Part shown: positions 52,539-61,065 of the stretch, in pieces
Layout of the letters: each line of letters opens with the position of its first letter
Position numbering within the stretch: position 1 is the stretch's first letter
Origin: JAEUKH01 sp964447205
Lineage (GTDB): Bacteria > Myxococcota_A > Polyangia > Polyangiales > Ga0077539
Assembly (NCBI GenBank): GCA_964447205.1
Contig: CAYUSB010000006.1
Coordinates: forward strand, 1-64,000
Length of the DNA stretch: 64,000 nucleotides
Direction: 5' to 3'
The notes under the pieces: generated by a model
What the model was told of the DNA's origin: nothing
Database searches by the model: none
The model's input: only the letters and a program-made list of their open reading frames with translations
Program-made: the position numbers and the translations under genes

Positions 52539-53282
52539 TCAGGGCTCGGTGGCGGCGGACTCGACGGCGCTCAGGAGGCCCAGGATCTCGACCCGGGCGT
52601 CGTCGCTCACGGCCACCTGGGGCAGGCTCAGGGTGTCGCGCAGGAGAGAGAAGGTCGACACCCACATGGCCCGGGCCCCGTGGACGGAGCTGACCGCGGG
52701 GGGGTGGTCTTCGTCGGGAGAGAGCCGGGCCCGCAGGGCCGCCCGTCGCACCTCGATGTCGCCGAGCCGCTGCCCGAGGCCCACCAGGGCCCGCACCACC
52801 TCGTACAAGCTCCGCCCCCCGGGAACCGGAATCCCCTGCAGGGCCGTGACGAAGCCCGGATCGTCGGCGAGCTCGCCCTCCAGGCGCCGGGTATTGCCCG
52901 ACTCCCCGAGCCAGCTCTGCTGCATCGTGGCCAGACCCGCCGGCAGAACCCTCGCCGCCAGGGCCCGGTACCCCACGGCGTCTTCGGGCTGCTCGGACAG
53001 CTCGGCGGCCCCCTCCAGGGTGCGGTGGATCCCGCGCACGAGGCGGTCGTGTTGGGCGTCGACCTCGATCCCCTCGGTCGCGAGGTCGGTGAGCTCGCGC
53101 TGGAGCTCGGTCACCGGCGACGGCTGGGCGAGGGAGGCGATGGCCGCATGGGCCGCCTCCAGGGCCGGGCTCAGGGCGGCCAGGACCGGCTCGGCGGCGA
53201 AGTAACGCCCCAACCGGGCCGGGTCGAGGCAGGCCGTCGAGACCTCCAACATCGCGGTGTTGCTCAGGTGATACAAGGCCAT
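52539..53282 (-). CDS. Helical protein of unknown function
   Basis: A 247-aa protein from ATG 53282 (MALYHLSNTAMLEVSTACLD). It is rich in amphipathic helices (LAALSPALEAAHAAIASLAQ, ELQRELTDLATEGIEVDAQH, YRALAARVLPAGLATMQQSW, LYEVVRALVGLGQRLGDIEV). Sequence upstream in the frame overlaps the tRNA-Ala and is not coding. The gene ends convergently, 4 bp from the 5'-nucleotidase-like gene. No family recognised; a helical repeat or scaffold is only an inference from composition. Confidence 0.65.
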   Translation of the reverse strand: MALYHLSNTAMLEVSTACLDPARLGRYFAAEPVLAALSPALEAAHAAIASLAQPSPVTELQRELTDLATEGIEVDAQHDRLVRGIHRTLEGAAELSEQPEDAVGYRALAARVLPAGLATMQQSWLGESGNTRRLEGELADDPGFVTALQGIPVPGGRSLYEVVRALVGLGQRLGDIEVRRAALRARLSPDEDHPPAVSSVHGARAMWVSTFSLLRDTLSLPQVAVSDDARVEILGLLSAVESAATEP

Positions 53283-53349
53283 AGGGGGCACAACCCTCCG
53301 CTCGAACCAAACCGTCAGGCCCGAAATCCTACCACCGCGCGCAGGGACC

Positions 53350-53390
53350 CCAAACAAAACAGGGGTTGGCCCGTGATGGACCAACCCCTG
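53350..53390 (-). terminator. Rho-independent terminator downstream of tRNA-Ala
   Basis: On the minus strand a 10-bp stem (CAGGGGTTGG / CCAACCCCTG) with an 11-nt loop is followed by TTTTGTTTG. It lies right after the tRNA gene in its direction of transcription. Confidence 0.8.
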
Positions 53391-53403
53391 CCATGTCGTC
53401 TTG

Positions 53404-53476
<73 letters not shown>

Positions 53477-53671
53477 GGCGATCGGGACAGGGAATCTGTC
53501 CCCAGGGAGGCCCCTCTGTCAAGCGAGGGGGGGAGGGCCGGTGACGAATTGCACCCTGGACGACGACCGGGGCCCTACCGGGCAGCCCCCGGGCAGAGGG
53601 CCTCATCCTCTGCGGGCGGGAGTGTGCTAAGGCACGGCCCATCGTCGCCTCTGCTGGAGCCGAGACCATCC

Positions 53672-54853
53672 ATGAGTGTTGATTTCTATGACATCGACGC
53701 GCTGCTCACCGACGAGGAGCGCCTCGTCCGGGACAGCGTGCGGGCCTTCGTCAACGAGCGGCTGATGCCGGGCATCGCCGACCACTACGAGGCCGGGACC
53801 TTCCCCACCGAGCTCATCCCGGAGTTTGGCCGCCTCGGGGTTCTTGGGGCCAACCTCAAGGGCTACGACTGCGCGGGCATGGGCGACGTGGCCTACGGGC
53901 TCGTGATGCAGGAGCTCGAGCGCTGCGACTCGGGGATCCGGTCGTTCTGCTCGGTGCAGGGGGCGTTGGTGATGTACCCCTTGTACGCCTTCGGCTCCGA
54001 GGAGCAGAAGGACACCTGGCTGCCCCGCCTCGCCCGCGGCGAAGCCGTCGGCTGCTTCGGCCTGACCGAGCCCGACTACGGCTCCAACCCCAGCGGGATG
54101 ATCACCCGGGCCGAGCGCACGGCCTCGGGCTTCGTGCTCAACGGGACCAAACGTTGGATCACCAACGGCAACCTCGCCGACGTCGCCATCGTGTGGGCCA
54201 AGCTCGACGGGATCGTGCGGGGCTTCGTGGTCCCCACCGACACCCCGGGCTTCACCGCCCAGAAGATCGAGCGGAAGTTTTCGTTGCGGGCCAGCGTCAC
54301 GAGCGAGCTCATCCTGGAGGACGTCGAGCTCCCGGCCTCGGCCATCCTGCCCGGGGTGGTGGGCATGAAGGGCCCCCTGTCGTGCCTCACCCAGGCCCGC
54401 TACGGGATCGCCTGGGGCGTCATCGGGGCGGCCCAGGCCTGCTTCGACTGCGCGGTCGATTACGCCAAGGACCGCAAGCAGTTTTCGCGGCCCATCGCGG
54501 GGTTTCAGCTCGTCCAGGCCAAGTTCGCCGACATCCTGACGGAGATCACCAAGGCCCAGCTTGTGGCCTGGCGCCTCGGGCGGCTGAAGGAGGCCAAGCA
54601 GATGACCCCGGCCCAGGTGTCATTGGCCAAGCGCAACAACGTCCACATGGCCCTGGAAGCGGCCCGCAAGTGCCGCGACATCCTCGGCGGCAACGGGATC
54701 ACGTATGAGTACCCCATCGGGCGCCACCTCCTCAACCTGGAGACCGTGATCACCTACGAGGGCACCCACGACATCCACACCCTCGTGCTCGGCCACGAGG
54801 TCACGGGCATCCCCGCCTACGACGCCGGCCCCGTCCCCTCGTCGCGGGAGTAA
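53672..54853 (+). CDS. gcdH: Glutaryl-CoA dehydrogenase-like acyl-CoA dehydrogenase
   Basis: A 393-aa FAD enzyme; glutaryl-CoA dehydrogenase oxidises and decarboxylates glutaryl-CoA to crotonyl-CoA in lysine/tryptophan catabolism. ATG at 53672 (MSVDFYDIDALLTDEERLVR). Motifs: FCSVQGALVMYPLYAFGSEE, CFGLTEPDYGSNPSGM (acyl-CoA-dehydrogenase signature), GTKRWITNGNLADV, LTQARYGIAWGVIGAAQACF, QFSRPIAGFQLVQAKFADIL, and the catalytic Glu in TVITYEGTHDIHTLVLG. The sequence pattern fits GcdH better than short- or medium-chain enzymes. It lies 14 bp before the ATPase gene of the defence-like operon, but its function is unrelated; co-transcription is possible. Confidence 0.92.
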   Translation: MSVDFYDIDALLTDEERLVRDSVRAFVNERLMPGIADHYEAGTFPTELIPEFGRLGVLGANLKGYDCAGMGDVAYGLVMQELERCDSGIRSFCSVQGALVMYPLYAFGSEEQKDTWLPRLARGEAVGCFGLTEPDYGSNPSGMITRAERTASGFVLNGTKRWITNGNLADVAIVWAKLDGIVRGFVVPTDTPGFTAQKIERKFSLRASVTSELILEDVELPASAILPGVVGMKGPLSCLTQARYGIAWGVIGAAQACFDCAVDYAKDRKQFSRPIAGFQLVQAKFADILTEITKAQLVAWRLGRLKEAKQMTPAQVSLAKRNNVHMALEAARKCRDILGGNGITYEYPIGRHLLNLETVITYEGTHDIHTLVLGHEVTGIPAYDAGPVPSSRE

Positions 54854-54867
54854 GATCGCGGGCGAGG

Positions 54868-56256
54868 ATGTACATCGCCGAGATCGAGATCGCCGACCTG
54901 CGGAGCTTCCGCGGCACCCAGCGGGTCTCGCTGGCGCGCAGCGACGGGAGCTACGCGGGCTGGACCGTGTTCGCCGGCCGCAATGGGGCGGGCAAGAGCA
55001 CCCTCCTCAAGGCGGTAGCCCTCTCGGTGGTTGGGCCCGACGCGGCCCGCTCGCTGGTGGGCACCTTCCCCGCCTGGGTGCGCCAGGGCGCCCAGGTGGC
55101 GCGGGTCGCGACGCGGCTGGTGTCCGACCGTCACCTCGACCAATGCTGGAAGTCGGAAGCAAAACCCGTCGAAGGCACACACCCACACGTTTCCGCGCAC
55201 ATCGGCTCGGGCATTCCCGCGCCGGACTCCTTCACGGCACGACTGCGATGGGAGCGCACCCAGGAGCGCGCCAGTCTCCTTCAAACCGATGCCGAGCCGC
55301 ACACGACGGATGGGCCGTCGATCTTCGCCGGACCTTGGGACTTCTCCCCCATCGGCTGGTTTGTCGCGGGCTACGGGCCGTATCGGCGGCTTGGCCCGAC
55401 CACCTCCGACGTCGAGCGACTCAGCGCGGACCGCAAGCTCGCGCGACTCGTCAATCTGTTTAACGAATCGGCGACGCTCGCCGATGCTGTCGACTGGCTG
55501 AAGTCGATTCACTCGCGCGCCCTCGAGAACAAACCCGGTGCAGCCGAGCTGAGGGACGCGGTGCTCGACCTTCTGCGGGATGGGCTCCTCCCCGATGGCA
55601 GCGAGGTCGAGGGGGTCGACTCCGATGGCCTGTGGATCAAACGAGACGGGGTGTCGTTGCCCCTGGATCAGGTGAGTGACGGCTACCGTACCGTCGCGGC
55701 GCTGGTCGTCGACCTCGCCCGACATCTGCACGCTGGTTACGACCGACTTCGGCTGGAGCGTGAGGGGGGCAAACTCTACTGCCCCCAGCCTGGGGTCGTG
55801 CTCATCGACGAGGTCGACGCGCACATGCACGTAGCCTGGCAGCAGCGCATCGGCTTCTGGCTCCGGGCGCACTTCCCCGCCATCCAGTTTCTCGTTACGA
55901 CGCACAGCCCCTTCATCTGTCAGGCCGCGAGCGACCGCGGGATCATCCGCCTCTCCGCCCCCGGCGAAGACCGCACGATGGAGCACCTCCACCCCGATCA
56001 CTTCCGGGCGGTGGTTCAGGGGGGGGCCGACGATGCGGTGATGACCGAGCTATTTGGCCTCGATCACGCCCACTCCGACTCCGCAGAGGCCCTCCGCACA
56101 GAGCTCGCCGCGCTGGAGCTCAAGCTCCTGCAAGACACCGCCGACGACGCCGACAAGGCCCGCTACACCCAACTCCAGGCGCAACTCCCCAACGACCTGG
56201 GGGCTCTGGCCGAGCACAAGGTACGGGTGCTGCACCTGCGGGAGTCGACGGAGTGA
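54868..56256 (+). CDS. AAA/SMC-like ATPase, PtuA-like (Septu-type defence)
   Basis: A 462-aa ATPase of the ABC/SMC-like AAA class found in defence systems. It starts with MYIAEIEIADLRSFRGTQRV. Walker A is GRNGAGKS (residues 37-44), the signature-like motif is VSDGYRTV (~269-276), Walker B is VVLIDEVDAHMH (Asp314, Glu315), and the H-loop is VTTHSPF (His346). A short coiled-coil-like insertion separates the halves. Such ATPases pair with HNH nucleases in Septu (PtuA/PtuB) and in retron effectors; no reverse transcriptase is visible nearby. The stop overlaps the HNH gene start (GTGA). The middle of the gene is slightly lower in GC. Its partner and overlap strongly suggest one defence operon. Confidence 0.85.
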   Translation: MYIAEIEIADLRSFRGTQRVSLARSDGSYAGWTVFAGRNGAGKSTLLKAVALSVVGPDAARSLVGTFPAWVRQGAQVARVATRLVSDRHLDQCWKSEAKPVEGTHPHVSAHIGSGIPAPDSFTARLRWERTQERASLLQTDAEPHTTDGPSIFAGPWDFSPIGWFVAGYGPYRRLGPTTSDVERLSADRKLARLVNLFNESATLADAVDWLKSIHSRALENKPGAAELRDAVLDLLRDGLLPDGSEVEGVDSDGLWIKRDGVSLPLDQVSDGYRTVAALVVDLARHLHAGYDRLRLEREGGKLYCPQPGVVLIDEVDAHMHVAWQQRIGFWLRAHFPAIQFLVTTHSPFICQAASDRGIIRLSAPGEDRTMEHLHPDHFRAVVQGGADDAVMTELFGLDHAHSDSAEALRTELAALELKLLQDTADDADKARYTQLQAQLPNDLGALAEHKVRVLHLRESTE

Positions 56257-56990
56257 GGTTCATCGTCCGCGTCGCCCTCGATGCCGACACACAGAGCCGC
56301 CTCGACGCCCTCACCCAGAAGGTGGCCGCGCACCACGCCCCGAAGGCCGAAGCCGAGCGCCTCTGGAATCAGAAGGCGACGGGCCTCTTCGACACGGTGC
56401 GGACGACCTTGGAGGCGATGGCCGCGGGACGGGCGCGCGGCATGTACTGCGAAGACGACCGGGGCACCGACATCGAGCACTTCTACCCGAAGGCCCTCTA
56501 TCCCGACCGCGCCTTCTCCTGGGGCAACTACCTGCTCGCCTGCGGGCACTGCAACAGCAACCTCAAACGCGAGCGGTTTCCGCTCGACCCCGTCGGGCAG
56601 CCCGCCCTCCTCGACCCAACCGTCGACGACCCGACGGCCCACCTCGCCTTCCTGCCCGCCTCGGGCGAGTTTCAACCGATCGGGAACAAAGGGGCCCCGA
56701 GCCTCGAGGTGTTCGCCCTCAACGATCGCACGCCGCCGCGCAAGCTCCCGCAGGCGCGACGCGAGACCATGGTCAAGTTGTTTGACCTTCTTCGGGCCTA
56801 CGACAACTGTCTGGCCACCGGCGACACTGAGGGCGCCGCGCTTCGCAAAGACGCCATCTGCGACGAGCCCTTCCCCGCGGTGCTCGTGTGGCTCTTGCGT
56901 GTGGCCCAGGGCCCCAACGCGGCCCTGGTCTTGGCGAAGACCCCTGACCTCCCGGGGCTCATCGCGCGGCACGGGGTGGCGTCGTGGTGA
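56253..56990 (+). CDS. HNH endonuclease, PtuB-like / TIGR02646-type
   Basis: A 245-aa protein starting with GTG at 56253 inside the end of the ATPase gene. The HNH core is GTDIEHFYPKALYPDRAFSW (His76) then GNYLLACGHCNSNLKRERFP (Cys97, Cys100, Asn101), the layout of the retron/Septu-associated HNH family (TIGR02646-like). Metal-binding Cys pair and catalytic His are present, so it is likely active. In Septu, PtuA and PtuB form a complex that degrades DNA after phage infection. The stop overlaps the third gene's GTG start. Confidence 0.85.
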   Translation: MRFIVRVALDADTQSRLDALTQKVAAHHAPKAEAERLWNQKATGLFDTVRTTLEAMAAGRARGMYCEDDRGTDIEHFYPKALYPDRAFSWGNYLLACGHCNSNLKRERFPLDPVGQPALLDPTVDDPTAHLAFLPASGEFQPIGNKGAPSLEVFALNDRTPPRKLPQARRETMVKLFDLLRAYDNCLATGDTEGAALRKDAICDEPFPAVLVWLLRVAQGPNAALVLAKTPDLPGLIARHGVASW

Positions 56991-58078
56991 CCTCCGCCCC
57001 CGAGCTGTGGGACTTTCTCGACTGGGAGGACGCCTCCGCGGAGCGTCGCGCGGAGATCGTCGACAGGGTCTGCGCGGCCCTCGGCCACGACTGGTCGCTC
57101 GCCCGAAGCCACACGTACGGCGGGTTTCCCGTGGCCACCCTGCGTCACGCCCCCACCGGGGTGCGCTTCAACCTCCTCCCCGGCGGGACCTTCCGCATGG
57201 GCCTGTCCGACCCCGAGGAGCGCGCCCTGCGTGCGGCCTGCGTCTCGGGCGAAGAGCGCGCCTTCCTCGATGACCTCGCGACGATGCGCCCCGCCCATGA
57301 GGTCACCGTGGCCCCCTTTCTCTGCGGGCGTTTTCCGCTGCTCGGCCCCGAGGTGGCCCGCATCCTCGGCCCGCTCGACCCCGCTCCCTCTCGCCCCTTC
57401 GCCGCGACCGCCGACCCCGTCCCTGTGTACCTCACCCTGCCCGAGGTGGCCCGGACCCTCGCGGTGACGGGTTTTCGACTGCCCACCGAGGCCGAGTGGG
57501 AGTGGGCGTGCCGGGCCGGGACCGAGAGCCTGTTCTGGTATGGGCCTGTTTCAAAACAATCTGCGCGCCTGCGACGCCGATATGCGTCGCGCTGCGTCGT
57601 CGGGATCGCTCGGAATCCATCGAGGATGCCTTCGCGAACCCTCCTTGCAGCGCTCGCATCTCGACGCCGCAGATCGCACATCTTGTTTTGAAACAGGCCC
57701 TATGGGGATGGTGTTCCGGGGAGTGATGACGAAGAGGCCCTCTCGGAAGGGATCGTGTGTCTTCGGTACCTCGACGACGCCGACCCGCTCACCGACGACG
57801 CGAGCAACGACTTTGGCCTCGTGGGCCTCGGGGTTGGCGAGCTCTGTGCCGATCGTTTTCACCCCAACTACGACGGCGCCCCGCAAGACGGCAGGGCCTG
57901 GGAGCCAGAGATTGAAGGCCCGCGGGTCGTGCGCGGAGGCGGGGCAGCCCTGTCCCCGTGGCAGTCTGTAGGCGAGTGGCAGATGCTCCTGTCGGCGTGG
58001 CGACGGGCCTTCTCAGGACGGTCCCGAGACGCCACCCTGGCCGTACGCCTGGTGTGCTCGTTGCCCGTGGGGAGCTGA
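56987..58078 (+). pseudogene. FGE/SUMF1-fold protein gene, third gene of the operon, broken by a MITE
   Basis: Starts with GTG at 56987 (overlap GTGA with the HNH stop; GTG 56984 is possible). The reading frame gives an FGE-like protein: TGVRFNLLPGGTFRMGLSDP, AHEVTVAPFLCGRFPLLGPE, VTGFRLPTEAEWEWACRAGT, ESLFWYG. The frame then enters the 159-bp MITE and meets a stop in its right repeat. Removing the MITE plus one TAT duplicate restores one frame: ...FWYGDGVPGSDDEEALSEGI, DFGLVGLGVGELCADRFHPN, GPRVVRGGGAALSPWQSVGE, and AVRLVCSLPVGS to TGA 58078, about 309 aa in total. The ancestral protein was complete and probably a functional part of the operon; at present it is truncated to roughly 235 aa. 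Confidence 0.85.
57542..57700. mobile_element. MITE, 159 bp, with 18-bp terminal inverted repeats and TAT duplication
   Basis: The ends GGGCCTGTTTCAAAACAA (57542-57559) and its exact reverse complement (57683-57700) are perfect 18-bp terminal inverted repeats. TAT at 57539-57541 and 57701-57703 flank it as a 3-bp target duplication. Subterminal sequences are also related in inverted orientation (TGCGACGCCGATATGCGTCG against TGCGGCGTCGAGATGCGAGC), so most of the element can fold into a hairpin. It encodes nothing. An autonomous relative would carry a transposase of an IS family with similar ends (perhaps IS5-like), which I cannot confirm. It interrupts the FGE-fold gene. Confidence 0.9.
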
Positions 58079-58138
58079 CAGGGACACCACGCGAGTATGC
58101 ACCGCAGGTTGTGTCCGCAAACCGCTCCCATCGCCGCC

Positions 58139-58290
58139 CGCAGCCGATCTCTCGTCGCCCACACAGCGTCGAGGGGGTCACGCCGCCGTTCCCCACAAAA
58201 CCTTCTGACCCTTGCGGCCCTTGCGCCCTGGCGGTTTCGCTGTCGGCCTCTCGTCGCACGCCGCCCGTCCCTCGTCACCCGCAGCCCGGG
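58139..58290. repeat. Half copy of the long palindromic repeat (copy E)
   Basis: Contains the copy-C-type core piece (GAGGGGGTCACGCCGCC), then a right arm (CCTTCTGACCCTTGCGGCCC and CGCCCTGGCGGTTTCGC) and runs of GCCCGTC-like sequence. A left arm is missing or strongly degenerate. It lies between the convergent FGE pseudogene and the membrane protein gene; no gene is seen in 58079-58313. Confidence 0.75.
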
Positions 58291-58313
58291 GTCTCACCGC
58301 CCCGAACGAACTC

Positions 58314-59303
58314 CTAATCGATCTCGTCTACTATAATGACCATTCCTGGCAGCGCCCCCACGAAGACCAAGGGAAACTCCGTGGGCTCCAGCGACGACGC
58401 GGGCATCGCCGCGGCCGTGGGCAGTCGGTACAGCTCCCGGCTCTCCCACGCCACCCAGCCGGAGGCCAGCACACAGAGCAGGGTGACCCCGACATGGAGC
58501 CTGGCTCCCATCCTCGCCTCGTCGTCCGCGGGCCGGATCGGCCTCTGCCACCGGGCGCGATACGGCATCGGGCTCAGCCCTGCATGCCCCAACGCCCGCC
58601 GTCGTCGGGTCTTGGACCCCGCCCACGCCATCCCAAGGGCCAGGGCCCCGAGGAGCCCTCCCGACACCCGCACCGCCCGGTCGAGGCCCTCGATCGCGGC
58701 GTGACGCCGGTCGCGGTCGGCCCACACATGCGACGCGACCTTCCCCGCGAGCGGACAAGACTCCACCACGAACCCCTGCTGGACGTACCGGCCCTCCTGC
58801 AACATCCCCGACCGACAACGAAACTCGATCAGGCGCAGGTCCTGGCTCTGACGGACCTCCACCGGAGGGTCGGCCCCGTACAGACCGCGGTTGTCACAGC
58901 GGAGGACCTCACGATGGTCAATGCTGACACCCATGCTGAGATACACGGGCTCTTGCATACGGGCGCGGACCGGGTCGGCGACCCGGGTACGCCGGAAGAC
59001 CAGGTTGTCAACCGTGGCCACCTGAGGGCGGGCATCGTGGGGGGCCCCGCCCGTCCATGGGGTCGGGTCGTCGATCCACCACACCCCGAGGCCGCGCCAC
59101 GGTCGGTCGGCCAGCGCCCGCGTAGCCCGCCCCGCGTCGACCTGCACCCAGCCCCGCGCCCGGGCACTCTCGTCCTGCACGCGCATGATGCGCTCCAACG
59201 AGGCCCGCGCCGTCGCCACCTCCTCTGCCGCCGACACCAACCACGCCCCCGTCCCCCCGAGGACTACCCCCAGCAACAACAGAAGGCTCCTCCGGGTGTC
59301 CAT
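58314..59303 (-). CDS. Membrane protein of unknown function
   Basis: A 329-aa protein with an N-terminal membrane segment (LLLLLGVVLGGTGAWLVSA), a long extracytoplasmic-type domain (VDAGRATRALADRPWRGLGV, QVATVDNLVFRRTRVADPVR, LRLIEFRCRSGMLQEGRYVQ, QGFVVESCPLAGKVASHVWA with two cysteines), a second segment (VSGGLLGALALGMAWAG), a cytoplasmic basic stretch, and a final pair of hydrophobic segments (VGVTLLCVLASGWVAWES; FPLVFVGALPGMVIIV). Loosely similar to GIDE-like membrane proteins but not confidently. It lies between the palindromic repeat and the rhomboid gene on the same strand. Confidence 0.65.
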   Translation of the reverse strand: MDTRRSLLLLLGVVLGGTGAWLVSAAEEVATARASLERIMRVQDESARARGWVQVDAGRATRALADRPWRGLGVWWIDDPTPWTGGAPHDARPQVATVDNLVFRRTRVADPVRARMQEPVYLSMGVSIDHREVLRCDNRGLYGADPPVEVRQSQDLRLIEFRCRSGMLQEGRYVQQGFVVESCPLAGKVASHVWADRDRRHAAIEGLDRAVRVSGGLLGALALGMAWAGSKTRRRRALGHAGLSPMPYRARWQRPIRPADDEARMGARLHVGVTLLCVLASGWVAWESRELYRLPTAAAMPASSLEPTEFPLVFVGALPGMVIIVDEID

Positions 59304-59368
59304 CTCCCAACGCTAACACCGCCCTCCCCCCGTCACCACTGCGCCCCCGGTGGACGCACCAGAGCCCG

Positions 59369-61024
59369 TCAGCGCCGTCGCCGCGGAGCGGCCGCCCCCG
59401 GCTCGTCGCAGAGCCCCGACAGGATCAACTGCGGCGGAAACTGCCCGTCGATCCGAACCCCACACACCGGGGCCACCACCCGCCGGGCCTCGGCCGCCTC
59501 GCCCCGCTCCTGGAGCATCTCGGCCAGGGTGGACCGCAGGGCCACCTCCAGACGCCGGTCGGGGAAATGCGTCCGTAGGATGTCGCCCTCGGCCAGACCC
59601 GCCCGCAGGTCGGCCTCGGCCCCCCGGGTGTCGCCCCGGGCGTTGCGCTGGATGGCCCGCACAAACCGGGCCCGCGGGTCGCGCGGATACCGGGTGGCCA
59701 GGTCGTCGGCCCGGGCCATCAGGTCGCTGTACCGGGCCCCCGCCGGGAGCTCGCTGGCCGGGATGATGGCACCCGCCGCGAGGGCCCCGCGTACGCCCTG
59801 CGACAGCCCCAGGAGGGCCACGCAGAGCCCGACGAGGGCAACCCCCGAGGCCACCCGGGACCCGCGCGGGAGAGGCTCTCGACGGGGCCACAGGGCCAGG
59901 AGCCCCAGACCCAGGGCCAGACCCATCAGGGCCCCGCCGAAGTGGGCGGCGTAGTCGATGTGGTCGCCCGTTCGTACGGTGGCGATGGGCAGGAGCGACG
60001 GGACCAGGACCCGCAAAAGCCCCCCCTGGAGCTGTCCGCGATGCGTCCCCTCGGGGAGCTTCCAGGTGAGGGTGAGGGCCGCGGCGAAGAGGGCCATGAT
60101 GGCCCCCGAGGCCCCGACGCTCACCACGTTGGGGGCGTTGAGGAGCAGCCCCAGGAGAGAGCCCCCGAGGGCCCCGAGCACGAAGAGGGCGGCGTACCAG
60201 CGCCGTCCCACGAGGGGTTCGAGGATGTTGCCGACCATCCACAGGGAGATGGCGTTCATGAGGAGGTGAAGCCAGCCCCCGTGCAGGAGCGGGGCCGTCC
60301 CGAGGCGCCACCACTGGCCCTCGCCCACCACCAGGGTGCGCATCAAGCCCCCGACGCTCACGAGCACCGGCACCGTCGGCGAGGCTCCCCCCGACGCGTA
60401 CAGCTCCCCGAGAAAGACCACCGCGATCAGCCCCAGGAGCCCGTAGGTGAGGGTCGGTTGGGTGACCGTGGGGTCTCCGGCGAGGGTTCCGACGTCCTCG
60501 CGCAGGGCCTCCAGCGAGGCCCGCGGGGTGGTCAACACACGACGCAGCCATCGAGCCCCAGGATGGGCGGTCTGGTACCACCGTTGGGTCGTCCACAGGC
60601 GGGCTCCGGGGTCCGTCCCCTCGGGGTCGAGGATCCACCCCGAGATCCCGACCTTCTCCGTGCCCGGGGGCCGGTGCAGGGCCTCGTACTTCGTACGCCG
60701 CTCGGGGGTGGCCGACACCCCGACCTCCCAGAGCTGGATCGTCACCGGGACCTTCACGCCCTGCATCGTCCCCGTGTACCCGAGGCAGTCCGTGCCGATC
60801 GCGACAAGCTCCTCGGGCTTCAGCGTGAAGACCTTGGGGTCGTGCCGGGTCTGGTCGATGACGGCCACGAGCCCGAAGGCGATCCCGTCGGTCCAGGTGA
60901 GCACGGTGTGGCACTGGGCCGCGAGGGCCTCGGCCTCGGGGGGATACCCCTCGACGAAGCCCTTTTCGAGCACCAGACGGGCGCAGAGGTAGTCCGCGAA
61001 GGAGGCCGGAGGGGACGTTGACAT
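59369..61024 (-). CDS. Rhomboid-family intramembrane serine protease with extra domains
   Basis: A 551-aa membrane protein. After a ~190-aa soluble N-terminal domain, seven or so transmembrane segments carry the rhomboid motifs: HGGWLHLLMNAISLWMVGN, the catalytic Ser in VVSVGASGAIMALFAAAL, and His in DYAAHFGGALMGLALGL. The Ser-His dyad is intact, so the enzyme should cleave transmembrane proteins in the inner membrane. The C-terminal ~140 residues are TPR-like helices (LMARADDLATRYPRDPRARF, RNARGDTRGAEADLRAGLAE, LRSTLAEMLQERGEAAEARR). Divergent from the histidine kinase pair, with an intergenic gap of about 40 bp. Confidence 0.9.
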   Translation of the reverse strand: MSTSPPASFADYLCARLVLEKGFVEGYPPEAEALAAQCHTVLTWTDGIAFGLVAVIDQTRHDPKVFTLKPEELVAIGTDCLGYTGTMQGVKVPVTIQLWEVGVSATPERRTKYEALHRPPGTEKVGISGWILDPEGTDPGARLWTTQRWYQTAHPGARWLRRVLTTPRASLEALREDVGTLAGDPTVTQPTLTYGLLGLIAVVFLGELYASGGASPTVPVLVSVGGLMRTLVVGEGQWWRLGTAPLLHGGWLHLLMNAISLWMVGNILEPLVGRRWYAALFVLGALGGSLLGLLLNAPNVVSVGASGAIMALFAAALTLTWKLPEGTHRGQLQGGLLRVLVPSLLPIATVRTGDHIDYAAHFGGALMGLALGLGLLALWPRREPLPRGSRVASGVALVGLCVALLGLSQGVRGALAAGAIIPASELPAGARYSDLMARADDLATRYPRDPRARFVRAIQRNARGDTRGAEADLRAGLAEGDILRTHFPDRRLEVALRSTLAEMLQERGEAAEARRVVAPVCGVRIDGQFPPQLILSGLCDEPGAAAPRRRR

Positions 61025-61065
61025 GGCTTGGGGGTGCCCGAGGCTATACTCTTGGGCCGCACCTC

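Noticed and set aside
54868..56990. Retron with ATPase/HNH effector
   Set aside because: No reverse transcriptase or msr/msd-like structure is seen in the flanking genes, so Septu-like is the better description.
57755..58078. Separate gene for the distal piece of the FGE-fold protein
   Set aside because: It is the continuation of the interrupted third operon gene; its first codon is internal to the restored frame.
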